NCBI GenBank assembly: GCA_016872595.1
Contig: VGZJ01000003.1
Location: 1-63,578 of the forward strand
DNA from: Planctomycetota bacterium
GTDB lineage: Bacteria > Planctomycetota > Planctomycetia > Gemmatales > Gemmataceae
DNA length: 63,578 bases
Direction of reading: 5' to 3'
Of this stretch, positions 26,115 through 35,010 are shown piece after piece. Positions within the stretch are counted from its first letter, which is position 1, and each line of letters begins with the position of its first letter. The notes under the pieces were generated by a model. That model searched no databases. It was not told where the DNA came from and saw only the letters and a list, made by a program, of their open reading frames with translations. Position numbers and translations under genes: made by a program.

Positions 26115-26137
26115 TGGCAGATTCCTGTGTGGGAGGG

Positions 26138-26256
26138 CAGAGGGTAAGCGAGCGGCGCGGCGTAAGCCCGTCGGTGCCGCACAACGAAGAACCGTCATGC
26201 GTGTCTGTATCACAGCTCCCGGCGGGCTGACGCCCGCTCGCCGCTGCCCTCTGGTG
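26138..26256. repeat. Imperfect inverted repeat between mdh and gap
   Basis: GGGCAGAGGGTAAGCGAGCGG..TAAGCCCGTCGG near 26138-26180 is an imperfect inverted copy of CCGGCGGGCTGACGCCCGCTCGCCGCTGCCCTC near 26218-26256. It resembles the GGGGGCGTAAGCCCCC hairpin at 42129. Lying upstream of both divergent genes, it would be in their leaders or between promoters. Confidence 0.5.
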
Positions 26257-26392
26257 TAGCGACCGCGGGCGCGCGCGGCACTGGAATCGCGCGCCGCGGC
26301 GCATACCCTATCCCGTGAACGCGCATTCCGGCCCGCGGCCCGTTCGCCGCCCTCTCCGCCCGGTGCGCCGCTTCTAATCGGAGATCGCTGCG

Positions 26393-27427
26393 ATGGCTGT
26401 GAAGGTCGGCATCAACGGGTTCGGGCGCATCGGTCGCCAAGTGTTCCGCGCGATGGCCGAACAGGGCGCGCTCGGCACCGACATCGAAGTGGTCGCGGTC
26501 AACGACCCCCTGCTCCCGGCCGACAACCTCGCGTACCTGCTGAAATACGACTCCACGCAGGGCCGGTTCAAGGCCGACGTGAAGGCCGACGGCGACTTTA
26601 TCGTCGTCAACGGCCATAAGGTGAAAACCTTGGCACTCAAGGCCAAGCCGAACGAGCTGCCGTGGAAGGAGTACGGGGTCGAGTACGTGTTGGAGAGCAC
26701 CGGCCTGTGGACCAACGCCGCGGACGCGAAGGGGCACATCGCCGCGGGCGCGAAGAAGGTCATCATCTCGGCCCCCGGCACCGACGACGACATCACTATT
26801 GTGATGGGCGTGAACAACGACAAGTACGACCCCGCGAAGCACAACATCATCAGCAACGCGAGCTGCACCACGAACTGCCTCGCCCCGCTCGTTCACGTTC
26901 TCCTGAAAGAAGGGTTCGGCATCGAAGAGGCGCTGATGACCACCGTTCACGCCTACACCGCGACGCAGAAGGTGGTGGACGGGCAGGGCGGCAAGAAGGA
27001 CTGGAAGGGCGGGCGCGCCGCGGCCGTCAACATCATCCCCAGCAGCACCGGGGCGTCGAAGGCCATCGGCCGCGTGTTCGGCGACGAGGTCGGCAAGAAG
27101 TTCGCCGGCATGTCGTTCCGCGTCCCCACGCCGACCGTGTCCGTCGTCGACCTGACGGTGAAGACCTCGAAGGCGACCAGCTACAAGGACATCTGCGCCG
27201 CGATGAAGAAGGCGAGCGAGACGTACCTGAAGGGCGTGCTGAGCTACACCGAGGACGACGTGGTCTCGACGGACTTCGTCCACGACCCGTCGAGCAGCAT
27301 CTTCGACGCCGGCAGCGGCATCGGGCTGAACGGCACCTCGTTCAAACTGGTGTCGTGGTACGACAACGAGTGGGGTTACAGCAACCGCTGCGTGGACCTC
27401 ATGAAGTTCATCAAGAGCAAGGGGTAA
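26393..27427 (+). CDS. gap: Glyceraldehyde-3-phosphate dehydrogenase, type I
   Basis: The 344-residue enzyme oxidises glyceraldehyde 3-phosphate to 1,3-bisphosphoglycerate with NAD(P) and phosphate. Signatures: NAD loop [13 protein letters not shown], catalytic Cys158 in [12 protein letters not shown], His185 in [10 protein letters not shown], and the C-terminal [25 protein letters not shown] precedes ATG 26393. pgk lies 1.5 kb downstream on the same strand, separated by one unknown membrane gene, so the classic gap-pgk order is interrupted. The gene is divergent from mdh. Confidence 0.96.
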   Translation: MAVKVGINGFGRIGRQVFRAMAEQGALGTDIEVVAVNDPLLPADNLAYLLKYDSTQGRFKADVKADGDFIVVNGHKVKTLALKAKPNELPWKEYGVEYVLESTGLWTNAADAKGHIAAGAKKVIISAPGTDDDITIVMGVNNDKYDPAKHNIISNASCTTNCLAPLVHVLLKEGFGIEEALMTTVHAYTATQKVVDGQGGKKDWKGGRAAAVNIIPSSTGASKAIGRVFGDEVGKKFAGMSFRVPTPTVSVVDLTVKTSKATSYKDICAAMKKASETYLKGVLSYTEDDVVSTDFVHDPSSSIFDAGSGIGLNGTSFKLVSWYDNEWGYSNRCVDLMKFIKSKG

Positions 27428-27509
27428 CGAGTGCCCGCGCAGCGCGCCCGCGGGTTGAAATCCGTGGGCCGTTGCGCATCCTTCGTTGCGTGTCCTCCGT
27501 AGGTGGCTC

Positions 27510-28889
27510 ATGCCCGCTGTCATCACCTGCGATTCCTGTAGCGCGAAGCTCCGCACGCCGGTCGCGCCGCTGGGCAAAACCGTGAAGTGCCCGAAGTGCG
27601 GTACCGCGTTCGTCGTGACCGCGACGAACGCGCAGGAGGTGGGCGCGCCCAAGCCCGCGCCGTCGTTCGAGGTGGTGGACGACGAACCGCCCGCGCCGAA
27701 GCCGGCTCCGGCCCCCGCGCCGAAGGCCAAGTCGAAGCCCGTCGTCGAGGTCGAGGCAGAGGTCGCCGACGAGGTCGAAGCCGCGGAGGTGGCGGAAGAG
27801 GACGACACGCCGCCGAAGCGCAAAAAGAAGGGTCGCGACGACGACGAGCGCCCGACGCGCAACAGGAAGAAGCGCGACGAGGAAGATGACGACGACGACC
27901 GCCCCACGCGGAAGAAGCGCCGCGACGAAGATTACGAGGACGACGACGACCGTACTTCGCGCAAGAAGAAGGGCGGCAAGCAGGGCGGGAGCAAACTACC
28001 GCTCATCATCGGTGGCAGCGTCCTCGCGCTCCTACTGCTCGGTGTCGGCGGGTACTTCGCGTTCAGCGGCGGTGACAAGGGCGGAGACGGTAAGGGCGGC
28101 GACACCAAGGGCGGCAACAGTTCCAAAGGGAACGAGAGCACGCTCAACACGCGACCGAAGCGCGACGTGTCGAAAGACCTGTTCGTGTACTGGCCGACGC
28201 AGCGCCACACGCTCACGTACACCGACTTCGCCGGGCCGCGCACCACCCCGGCCACGCTCCCCTCGGACGCCGCGGCCTTCGGGGTCACGCCCGACATGGT
28301 GCTGTGCGGACTCTCTTCGACCGAGTTGAGCAGCGATAATGTGGTAGCTTACACGCTGAAAGCCCCCTTCGATCTCGCGAAAGGTGCAGAGAAGGCCAAG
28401 TGGCGCGAGATCAAGGTCGGGGACAAGACCGCGTACCGGCACCCGTTGCTGGGGCAGGCCGTGTTCCAACCTAAGCCGACAGTACTCGTCGTGGTGGCCC
28501 GGTTCGGCAACGCCGAGCCGAACTCGAAGTTGATCGAGGAACTGTGGGCACGCACGCCGGAGTCGGCCCCGTTCCCCGATGCGTTCTGGTCGGTGTTGCA
28601 AGAGGTCAGTGGGTACGAGTCGTTCAGCGGGCGTGTGCCCAAACCCGGCGACGAGTTCGTGAGCGCCACCGCGAAGTACCGCATCGACGGGTATGCGAAC
28701 ACCGAGACGCACCGCGAGAACCTGACGATTTTTGAGTACACGAACGAGGCCGAGGCCAAGCGCGCGGAAACCAGCTACAAGCAGATCGATTCGTCCCTCG
28801 GTGGCAAAACGACGCGCGAGGTCAGTTACGAGGTTGTGGGAGCGCGACTGTACCGCTTCACCAAGACCCCGCTCGCGAAGAAGAAGTAG
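27510..28889 (+). CDS. Zinc-ribbon, charged-linker, single-pass membrane protein
   Basis: The 459-residue protein starts with an MJ0042-type zinc ribbon (CDSCSAKLRTPVAPLGKTVKCPKCG). A Pro/Ala linker and a highly charged Asp/Glu/Lys/Arg tract (about 85-155) follow, then one membrane helix (about 160-182), a Gly/Lys linker and an extracytoplasmic domain of about 260 residues. That domain has no family I recognise; it includes a KDLFVYWPTQRHTLTY start. This layout (ribbon, acidic-basic tract, helix, exported domain) is common in Gemmataceae. It sits between gap and pgk with short gaps and is probably cotranscribed. ATG 27510 begins the ribbon. Confidence 0.75.
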   Translation: MPAVITCDSCSAKLRTPVAPLGKTVKCPKCGTAFVVTATNAQEVGAPKPAPSFEVVDDEPPAPKPAPAPAPKAKSKPVVEVEAEVADEVEAAEVAEEDDTPPKRKKKGRDDDERPTRNRKKRDEEDDDDDRPTRKKRRDEDYEDDDDRTSRKKKGGKQGGSKLPLIIGGSVLALLLLGVGGYFAFSGGDKGGDGKGGDTKGGNSSKGNESTLNTRPKRDVSKDLFVYWPTQRHTLTYTDFAGPRTTPATLPSDAAAFGVTPDMVLCGLSSTELSSDNVVAYTLKAPFDLAKGAEKAKWREIKVGDKTAYRHPLLGQAVFQPKPTVLVVVARFGNAEPNSKLIEELWARTPESAPFPDAFWSVLQEVSGYESFSGRVPKPGDEFVSATAKYRIDGYANTETHRENLTIFEYTNEAEAKRAETSYKQIDSSLGGKTTREVSYEVVGARLYRFTKTPLAKKK

Positions 28890-28927
28890 CTCGACGCTGG
28901 GACCGTTCATCACTGAGGATCGATTTC

Positions 28928-30133
28928 GTGGCGAAGAAGACGCTTTCCGACCTCGGCGACATCGCGGGTAAGCGGGTGCTCGTGCGCGTGGACTTCAACG
29001 TCCCGCTCGACAAGAAGACCGGGGCCGTGAAGAACGACCGGCGCATCCGGGCCGCGCTCCCCACCGTCAAGCAGTTGCTCGGCGCGGGCGCGAGCGTGAT
29101 CGCCATGAGCCACCTCGGGCGGCCCGAAAAGGCCACCGCGGACGAGCGCAAGAACCTCACGATGGACAAGGTCGCGGCGCGGTTCGGCGAGTTGCTCGGC
29201 CTGCCTGTGACGAAGGCCGCGGACACCGTGACCGGCCCCGCGGTGACGGCCGCCGCTGCCGCGCTCAAGCCCGGCGGTGTGTTGCTGCTCGAAAACCTGC
29301 GCTTCGACCCGCGCGAGCAACAGAACGACGCGGCGTTCGCGGCCGAGATCGCGGCGCTCGCCGATGCGTATGTGAACGACGCCTTCGGCACATGCCACAA
29401 CGACAAGGACGCGAGCATGGTGGCCGTGCCCGCGGCGCTCAAGGCCGCCGGTAAGCCGCGCGCGGTCGGGCTGCTCGTGGCCAAGGAACTCGACATCATC
29501 GAAGGGCTGATGGGCGCGCCCAAGAAGCCGGTGCTCGGCATCATGGGCGGGGCGAAGGTGTCCGACAAGATCGCGTTCATCAACGCCCTGCTCGCCAAGG
29601 TCGATCACCTGCTGATCGGCGGGAAGATGGCGTACACGTTCCTGAAGGCCCGTGGCACCGACGTGGGTGCGACCCGCGTGGCCGACGAGGAACTGGCCGC
29701 AGCCGGTCCGCTGCTGCCGCACGTCGGCACGAAGATTTCGCTCCCGGTCGATTGCCTCGCGGCCAAGTCGGACGACCTCGCGCAAACGCGCGTGTGCGAG
29801 GGCGCGATTCCGGCGGGGTTCGAGGGCGTGGACATCGGCCCGAAGACACTGGCCGCGTTCGGCGCGAAGATCGCGAGCGCGGCCACGGTGATCTGGAACG
29901 GGCCGGTCGGCTGGTTCGAGCAACCGGCCTTCAGCGCCGGCACGAAGGGCGTCGCGGCGGCGATGGCCGCGAGCGCGGACGTCACGGTCGTGGGCGGCGG
30001 CGAAACGGCCGAGGCCGTCGAGCAGTTCGGCTACGCCGACAAGCTCACGCACGTTTCGACCGGCGGCGGCGCGTTCTTGGCCTACGTCGAGGGCAAAGCG
30101 TTCAAGAGTCTGCAACAGATCGACGACAAGTAA
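28928..30133 (+). CDS. pgk: Phosphoglycerate kinase
   Basis: The 401-residue enzyme transfers phosphate between 1,3-bisphosphoglycerate and ADP. Signatures: RVLVRVDFNVPLD, AMSHLGRPEK, ENLRFDPREQ, FGTCHNDKDAS, IMGGAKVSDKIAFI, IWNGPVGWFEQPAF and the nucleotide loop VVGGGETAEAV, ending STGGGAFLAYVEG. It starts at GTG 28928 in the usual family position, 38 bases after the zinc-ribbon gene, and lies 71 bases before accD. It is likely one transcript from gap onward. Confidence 0.96.
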   Translation: MAKKTLSDLGDIAGKRVLVRVDFNVPLDKKTGAVKNDRRIRAALPTVKQLLGAGASVIAMSHLGRPEKATADERKNLTMDKVAARFGELLGLPVTKAADTVTGPAVTAAAAALKPGGVLLLENLRFDPREQQNDAAFAAEIAALADAYVNDAFGTCHNDKDASMVAVPAALKAAGKPRAVGLLVAKELDIIEGLMGAPKKPVLGIMGGAKVSDKIAFINALLAKVDHLLIGGKMAYTFLKARGTDVGATRVADEELAAAGPLLPHVGTKISLPVDCLAAKSDDLAQTRVCEGAIPAGFEGVDIGPKTLAAFGAKIASAATVIWNGPVGWFEQPAFSAGTKGVAAAMAASADVTVVGGGETAEAVEQFGYADKLTHVSTGGGAFLAYVEGKAFKSLQQIDDK

Positions 30134-30204
30134 TTGGTTTGCAGTGAGCCGCAGGCGAGCGAGTAAGATACGCAGAACGCACAGAGGTAGCCGAGGTGGA
30201 ACGA

Positions 30205-31023
30205 ATGGCGACCGAGCGGCCGAAGCAGGGCGTCCCGGCGGGGCTGTGGCTCCGGTGCCCGAGTTGCAAGGCCACGGTGTACAAGAAGGAGGTCGAGGCC
30301 CGGCAGCACGTGTGCCCGGAGTGCGACCACCATTTCACCATGCCGGCGAAGGACCGCATCGCGCAACTGCTCGACGAGGGCACGTTCGAGGAGTGGGACA
30401 CGGACCTTAAGCCGTGCGACCCGCTGGAGTTCGTGGACCGCATCCCGTACCACCAGCGGCTCGCGGAGGAGCAGGACAAAACGAAGATGCTCGACGCGGC
30501 GGTGACCGGGAAGGGGTTCATCCGCGGGCGCGGCGTCGTGCTGGGCATCACCGACTTCTCGTTCATGGCGGGGAGCATGGGGAGCGTGGTCGGTGAGAAG
30601 TTGGCCCGCGCCGCCGAGCGCGCCACCGAAATGCGATTACCGCTCATCTTCGTCAGCGGGTCCGGGGGCGGCGCACGGATGCAAGAGGGCATCCTGTCCC
30701 TGATGCAGATGGCGAAGGTGTCCGCGGCGCTGGCCCGCTACGACTCAGCCGGCGGCCTCTACATCTGCATCCTGACGAACCCGACGATGGGCGGCGTGGC
30801 CGCGAGTTGGGCGCTCCAAGGCGACATCACGTTGGCCGAGCCGAAGGCGATGATCGGGTTCGCCGGCCGCCGCGTGATCAGCAACACCGTGCGCGTGGAA
30901 CTGCCGGACAACTTTCAGACCAGCGAGTTCCTGCTGAAGCACGGGTTCGTGGACCGCATCGTTCACCGGCGCGACCTGCGCACAGAGGTCGCGCGAATCG
31001 TGGACTACTGTCAAATTGTGTAA
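30205..31023 (+). CDS. accD: Acetyl-CoA carboxylase carboxyltransferase subunit beta
   Basis: The 272-residue beta subunit of the acetyl-CoA carboxylase transferase makes malonyl-CoA, feeding the FabH reaction. The N-terminal zinc finger is complete (CPSC..CPEC, residues about 18-40). The crotonase-like core shows [21 protein letters not shown], the oxyanion loop [12 protein letters not shown] and [20 protein letters not shown] 30205 has GAGGTGGA six bases upstream; GTG 30196 would add three residues. It follows pgk on the same strand; accA is not in this window. A GAGGAGTG-type palindrome separates it from the kinase gene. Confidence 0.95.
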   Translation: MATERPKQGVPAGLWLRCPSCKATVYKKEVEARQHVCPECDHHFTMPAKDRIAQLLDEGTFEEWDTDLKPCDPLEFVDRIPYHQRLAEEQDKTKMLDAAVTGKGFIRGRGVVLGITDFSFMAGSMGSVVGEKLARAAERATEMRLPLIFVSGSGGGARMQEGILSLMQMAKVSAALARYDSAGGLYICILTNPTMGGVAASWALQGDITLAEPKAMIGFAGRRVISNTVRVELPDNFQTSEFLLKHGFVDRIVHRRDLRTEVARIVDYCQIV

Positions 31024-31117
31024 AGTGAGGAGTGAGGACTGAGGACTGAGGAGAGCAGACAGGGGCGATGCCAGTCTTTCTCCTCGCTCCTCGCTCCTCG
31101 CTCCTCACTCCTCACTG
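31022..31117. repeat. GTGAGGAGTG-type palindromic element, intergenic copy
   Basis: AAGTGAGGAGTGAGGACTGAGG words on the left and inverted CTCCTCGCTCCTCACTCCTCACT words on the right (31079-31117) form long imperfect arms. It begins directly at the accD stop codon. It is the same family as the in-frame insertion at 20792-20918. Confidence 0.75.
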
Positions 31118-31126
31118 GGGTTTCCT

Positions 31127-32041
31127 GTGGGCCTGTTCGACTTTCTGTTCGGCAAGGGGAAGGGCGGCGCGAGCGCGGGCGGGGGCGGCGCGAAGAAGGG
31201 CCTCAAGCGCATCAACCTCGAGAAGCGCTTCGACCTGAGCGCCGGCCGCACCGGGCAGGGGAGCATGTCGAAGGTGTTCCGCGCCTATGACCGCGAACTC
31301 GGCCGCCACGTCTGCCTCAAACTGCTCGACAAGCTCAAAACCAAGAAGTTCGAGGAGCGGTTCGTCGGCCTCAAGAAGCCGAGCGAGGGCGAGATCTGCA
31401 TGGCGATGCGCCACGACAACATCGTCCGCACGTTCGAACACGGCGTTACCACGCAGGGCGAACCTTACCTCGTGATGGAGTGGGTGGACGGCCTCGGGCT
31501 GAACTACCTCGTCGAGACCCGCGCCCCGCAGTTGAAGGGGAGCCGCGTCAGCGTGATGGCGCAGTTGTGCGACGCGCTCCAGTACATGCACGACAACAAG
31601 TGGCTGCACCGCGACCTGTGCGCCCGCAACGTGATGGTGGACAAGGAGGGCGTGCTGAAGTTGATCGACTTCGGTCTGACGATCCCGTACACCCCGCCGT
31701 TCTGCGTGGGCGGGAACCGTACCGGCACGCCCGACATCCTCGCGCCCGAGATCATCAAGCGCAAGGCCACCGACCACCGAGTCGACCTGTTCGCGCTGGG
31801 CGTGACCGGGTACGAGGTGTTCACCAGCCAGTTGCCGTGGGAGCGCTCGGTGTCGAGCGAAGAAACCTTTCTGCGCCGGTTGAACACGGCCCCGCGCGAG
31901 GCGAAGGCGTTGAACCCGCAGATCGACCAGCGCCTCTCCGACATCCTGTTGACGGCCATCTCACGCGAACCGGCCGACCGCTACCCGACCGCGACCGCGT
32001 TCAAAGAGGCGCTGCTGAAAATGGAGAAGCAGGACTATTGA
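31127..32041 (+). CDS. Protein kinase with tyrosine-kinase-like catalytic loop
   Basis: The 304-residue soluble Hanks-type kinase consists of the catalytic domain only, after a Gly/Lys-rich start. Seen: the glycine loop region RTGQGSMSKVFRAYD, ATP Lys65 in HVCLKLL, catalytic loop HRDLCARN (161-168), LIDFGLT (181-183 DFG) and GTPDILAPEI in place of the usual GT.xYMAPE. The HRDLxARN form is a hallmark of tyrosine kinases rather than HRDLKPxN of Ser/Thr kinases, so specificity is open. It starts at GTG 31127, nine bases after a palindromic element. It could feed the FHA-GGDEF protein at 10.9 kb, which is inference. Confidence 0.88.
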   Translation: MGLFDFLFGKGKGGASAGGGGAKKGLKRINLEKRFDLSAGRTGQGSMSKVFRAYDRELGRHVCLKLLDKLKTKKFEERFVGLKKPSEGEICMAMRHDNIVRTFEHGVTTQGEPYLVMEWVDGLGLNYLVETRAPQLKGSRVSVMAQLCDALQYMHDNKWLHRDLCARNVMVDKEGVLKLIDFGLTIPYTPPFCVGGNRTGTPDILAPEIIKRKATDHRVDLFALGVTGYEVFTSQLPWERSVSSEETFLRRLNTAPREAKALNPQIDQRLSDILLTAISREPADRYPTATAFKEALLKMEKQDY

Positions 32042-32056
32042 GGAGGCGCACCTGAG

Positions 32057-32251
32057 TCAGTCAATCGCCATCGCCACGAGCAGCACTTCGCCTCTCTCCC
32101 TACAAATCGCGACAACTTGTCGGAACTCAAGAAGAACGGAGCCGAACTCGTGTACGGCTTCGGGGAGAGCGCGGAGCCGGTAACAGGCTGAGCCGACGAA
32201 CCGCGACAAGACCACGCTGGCAATCTCCTGTTGTGTTTCCTGTCGCGGCAT
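32057..32251 (-). CDS. Small hypothetical protein
   Basis: The 64-residue frame reads PRQETQQEIASVVLSRFVGS, then CYRLRALPEAVHEFGSV and ICRERGEVLLVAMAID. The hydrophobic pattern is protein-like and the codon use matches its neighbours. The short family with this look recurs in Gemmata to my recollection, with no function. It lies between the convergent kinase gene and the WD40 remnant. A longer upstream frame is continuous with the remnant, so part of the reading frame could be accidental. Confidence 0.4.
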   Translation of the reverse strand: MPRQETQQEIASVVLSRFVGSACYRLRALPEAVHEFGSVLLEFRQVVAICRERGEVLLVAMAID

Positions 32252-32320
32252 CGGTGCATCCTGTGCAAGACAGAACCCCTCGATCACGGCACAAGCGCAC
32301 GCTGGGGCATCGCCTCGAAC

Positions 32321-32664
32321 GCCCCCGCGCCAGACGATCCGCGGGCCGAGGTAGGCGTAGACACGTTGCCCGTCCGGTGTGACGACCAGCGGCGTGCCGG
32401 GGGTCGGGATCGTTCGCACGGTCGTCCCGGTCCCCGGGTCAAGGGCGCGGAGTTCCTTGCCCGCGCGCACGAACAAGTGGGACGCACCAGCGGGGAACCA
32501 CACGGCCCCGGAGCCGGGGTCTTCCTCGGGTCCGTCACCGCGCACGAACCGGGACACGACGCGCCCGGTTTCGGTGTCGAACACTTGAATCGCGCCTTCG
32601 CGGTCGATCACGAAGAGCCGTGTTCGGTTCGGCGCGAACGCGAAACTCGTGCGCCCCTCGATCG
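32321..32664 (-). pseudogene. WD40 remnant behind the ECF sigma gene
   Basis: In a frame offset from the sigma gene lie residues of a WD40-type propeller: GRTSFAFAPNRTRLFVIDRE, IQVFDTETGRVVSRF, VWFPAGASHLFV, LRALDPGTGTTV, VTPDGQRVYAY. Gemmata ECF proteins often continue from a membrane helix into WD40 repeats. Here most blades are gone and the remainder is out of frame, which points to an internal deletion. Confidence 0.55.
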
Positions 32665-33494
32665 TTGCGGTTCAGGGCCACCACCCCTGCCGTTGCAGTC
32701 CCGACGACCACGAGCCCTAGCGCGACACGTAGAGCCCCTCGTGCCGGCGCGGATACCGAGACAGACACCGCGAGCGATTCGACCGCGTGTGAGACGGGCA
32801 CCTCAAGGCCCGCTTCAACCGCGAGGAGCGCGACCGCGTCCGGCAGCACGGCCCGGAGTCCGGTCGGGTCGAGGACCGCCGCGACGACCAGCGCCGGGGA
32901 GAGGCCGCGCCGCGCCAGCCGGGACCGCAGTAGGGCGCGCCTCGCTTCGAGCCGGCGCTTCAACGTGTTCAGTGAATAGCCGAGTCGCGCGGCCGCCTCG
33001 TCCTGTGTCAGACCCTCGAGCCAACACAGGACAACCGCCCCGCGCAACTTCTCGGGCAGCGCGTCGAGTTCCTCGTCGAGTACGCGGCGCACGTCCCGCC
33101 ACGCGACGTTCGCGAGCGGGTCGGCCGGATCGACCGGCTCGGGCATGTCGGCCGAAGGCGCGGCGACCGCCGCACGGCGGGTGCGCGCCTTGTGTGCGGT
33201 GCGCAGTGCGACGCGGTGCAGCCACGACGCGAGCGCGCCGGAGTCGCGGAACGACCCGGCCTGTCGCGCGAGGGCGAGGAATACCGATTGGAACGCATCG
33301 TCCGCGTCCGGCGACGCGCCCAGTACCCGCCGACACGTACCCAGAACCATCGGTCCGTACTGTCGAACGAGGCCGGCGAACGCTTCGGCGTCGCGCGATC
33401 TGGCGTACCGTGCGAGCAGTTCGGCCGCCGGGAGTGCGGCGAGATGATCGGCGAGTGAGCGGCGGGCGATATCGGCGGGTGTCGCGGGGGGCAT
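32535..33494 (-). CDS. ECF sigma factor with C-terminal membrane helix
   Basis: The 319-residue protein has sigma region 2 (about 20-95: FAGLVRQYGPMVLGTCRRVL, DADDAFQSVFLALARQ, LASWLHRVALRTA) and region 4 (about 125-185: LPEKLRGAVVLCWLEGLTQDE, AARLGYSLNTLKRRLEARR). One membrane helix follows (about 255-275, GLVVVGTATAGVVAL). The last 40 residues (..RRRDSSVRHRNRARRVPVRAR) are a frameshifted reading of a WD40 segment. This is the planctomycete type in which a sigma factor is tethered to a WD40 sensor; the sensor is lost here. ATG 33494 is the best start. Confidence 0.88.
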   Translation of the reverse strand: MPPATPADIARRSLADHLAALPAAELLARYARSRDAEAFAGLVRQYGPMVLGTCRRVLGASPDADDAFQSVFLALARQAGSFRDSGALASWLHRVALRTAHKARTRRAAVAAPSADMPEPVDPADPLANVAWRDVRRVLDEELDALPEKLRGAVVLCWLEGLTQDEAAARLGYSLNTLKRRLEARRALLRSRLARRGLSPALVVAAVLDPTGLRAVLPDAVALLAVEAGLEVPVSHAVESLAVSVSVSAPARGALRVALGLVVVGTATAGVVALNRNDRGAHEFRVRAEPNTALRDRPRRRDSSVRHRNRARRVPVRAR

Positions 33495-33637
33495 GTGGCT
33501 TCTCGTGTGGACTATCATGCAGGTGCTGTTCGGCGGTCGAACCGGCCCAACATTTCGTGGCGGTTTTTCGAGCGCACCTAGCCCGCCTCACGGGTAACGT
33601 GGAGTTTCAGTCGATCACGGCACTACCGCGATTCGCC

Positions 33638-34966
33638 ATGCCCGCGCCCTTGCTCTCCCGCCGCTCGGTTATCGCCGGCGCGCTCGCGCTACCGGTACTG
33701 CGGCGCGCGCGGGCAGCCGGTGCGCCCGCGCCGCGCGCGGATTCGTGCATCCTGATCTTCCTCAACGGGGGCATGAGCCACCTCGACACGTTCGACCCGA
33801 AGCCGGAGCAACCGGCCGAGATTCGCGGCGAGTTCAAGACCGTGCGCACCAGCGCCGTCGGGGTGCCGATGACCGAGCACCTGCCGCGGCTCGCGCGCGT
33901 CGCGCACCGCCTCACCGTGGTGCGCAGCATCGGGTTCGACGGGCGGCTCGGGAACCACAGCCCCGCGTGCTACCACATGCTGACCGGGCAGGAGCCGGTG
34001 GGCGAGGACGCGGTCCTCGCGCCGCCGCGCCCCACCGACCAACCCACGCTCGGCGCGGGCGCGGCCCGGCTGCGGCCCACGCCCGTCACGGTGCCCGCGT
34101 TCGCGATGGTGCCGGACGTACTGATCGAGAACGCGCACCTGACGCCGGGGCAGTTCGCCGGGTGGCTCGGGGCGCGGTACGAGGCGTTCCGGTTGCACGG
34201 CGACCCGAACGCGCCCGACTTCGCGGTGCCCACCCTCACGCGCCCCGTGGACCTGCCCGACGCGCGCCTCGCGGCGCGGCGCGACCTGCTCGCGCGCCTC
34301 GACAAGCGCGCCGCCACGAACGGCCCCGATGCCCAGTACGGGCGCGCGTTCGACCTTCTAACGGGGACCCGCGCGCGGGCCGCGTTCGACATCGGCGCGG
34401 AGCCGGCCCGCGTCCGCGAGCGCTACGGCCGCGACACCTTCGGCCAGAGCGTGCTGCTCGCGCGCCGCGCGGTCGAAGCCGGCGTGCGGTTCGTCAACGT
34501 CAACTGGCCGAACGTCGGCGGCGGGCGCAACTGGGACACCCACAGTAACGGGTTCACGCGCCTGAAGTCGGCCCTGCTGCCGCCGTGCGACCGCGCCGTT
34601 TCTGCACTGATCGAAGACCTCGACGCGCGCGGGCTGCTCGCGCGCACGCTGGTGATGGTGCTGACCGAGTTCGGGCGCGCCCCGCAGATCGGCCGCACGT
34701 TCCAGAACTCCGGCGGGCCGGGCGGGCGCGACCACTGGTCGAACTGCTTCAGTGTGGTGCTGGCCGGCGCGGGGCTGACCGGCGGGCGCACCGTCGGCGC
34801 GTCCGACACGAAGGGCGCGTACCCGGCCGACAAGCCGCTCACGCCGGCCGACCTCGCCGCGACTACGTACCGCTTGCTCGGGATCGACCCCGCGACCACA
34901 CTCCTCGACCCCGAAGGGCGCACGCACCGTCTGTGCTACGGCCAACCGATCAAGGAATTGCACTAG
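33638..34966 (+). CDS. DUF1501 domain protein
   Basis: The 442-residue exported protein has a twin-arginine-like leader (SRRSVIAGALALP). The alkaline-phosphatase-like DUF1501 fold follows: ILIFLNGGMSHLDTFDPKPEQ, RSIGFDGRLGNHSPACYHMLTG, FVNVNWPNVGGGRNWDTHSN, VMVLTEFGRAPQIG, GRDHWSNCFSVVLAGAGL. These proteins are abundant in Planctomycetes and often pair with DUF1549/1553 cytochromes; their substrate is unknown. This copy stands apart from the pair at 37.1-41.2 kb and is shorter. ATG 33638 begins just before the signal. It is followed by an Ldh2-type gene. Confidence 0.9.
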   Translation: MPAPLLSRRSVIAGALALPVLRRARAAGAPAPRADSCILIFLNGGMSHLDTFDPKPEQPAEIRGEFKTVRTSAVGVPMTEHLPRLARVAHRLTVVRSIGFDGRLGNHSPACYHMLTGQEPVGEDAVLAPPRPTDQPTLGAGAARLRPTPVTVPAFAMVPDVLIENAHLTPGQFAGWLGARYEAFRLHGDPNAPDFAVPTLTRPVDLPDARLAARRDLLARLDKRAATNGPDAQYGRAFDLLTGTRARAAFDIGAEPARVRERYGRDTFGQSVLLARRAVEAGVRFVNVNWPNVGGGRNWDTHSNGFTRLKSALLPPCDRAVSALIEDLDARGLLARTLVMVLTEFGRAPQIGRTFQNSGGPGGRDHWSNCFSVVLAGAGLTGGRTVGASDTKGAYPADKPLTPADLAATTYRLLGIDPATTLLDPEGRTHRLCYGQPIKELH

Positions 34967-35010
34967 CGCTCTCACTTTTCGCCCGCGCGACGATTCGTAC
35001 CTCTGCTCCC

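Noticed and set aside
26115-26392. Riboswitch in the mdh-gap divergent region
   Set aside because: Only an imperfect inverted repeat of the window's common type is seen; no known riboswitch core was recognised.
32231-34966. 911-codon plus-strand frame giving a longer N-terminus to the DUF1501 protein
   Set aside because: The upstream part is antisense to the ECF sigma gene; the true start is ATG 33638 just before the signal peptide.
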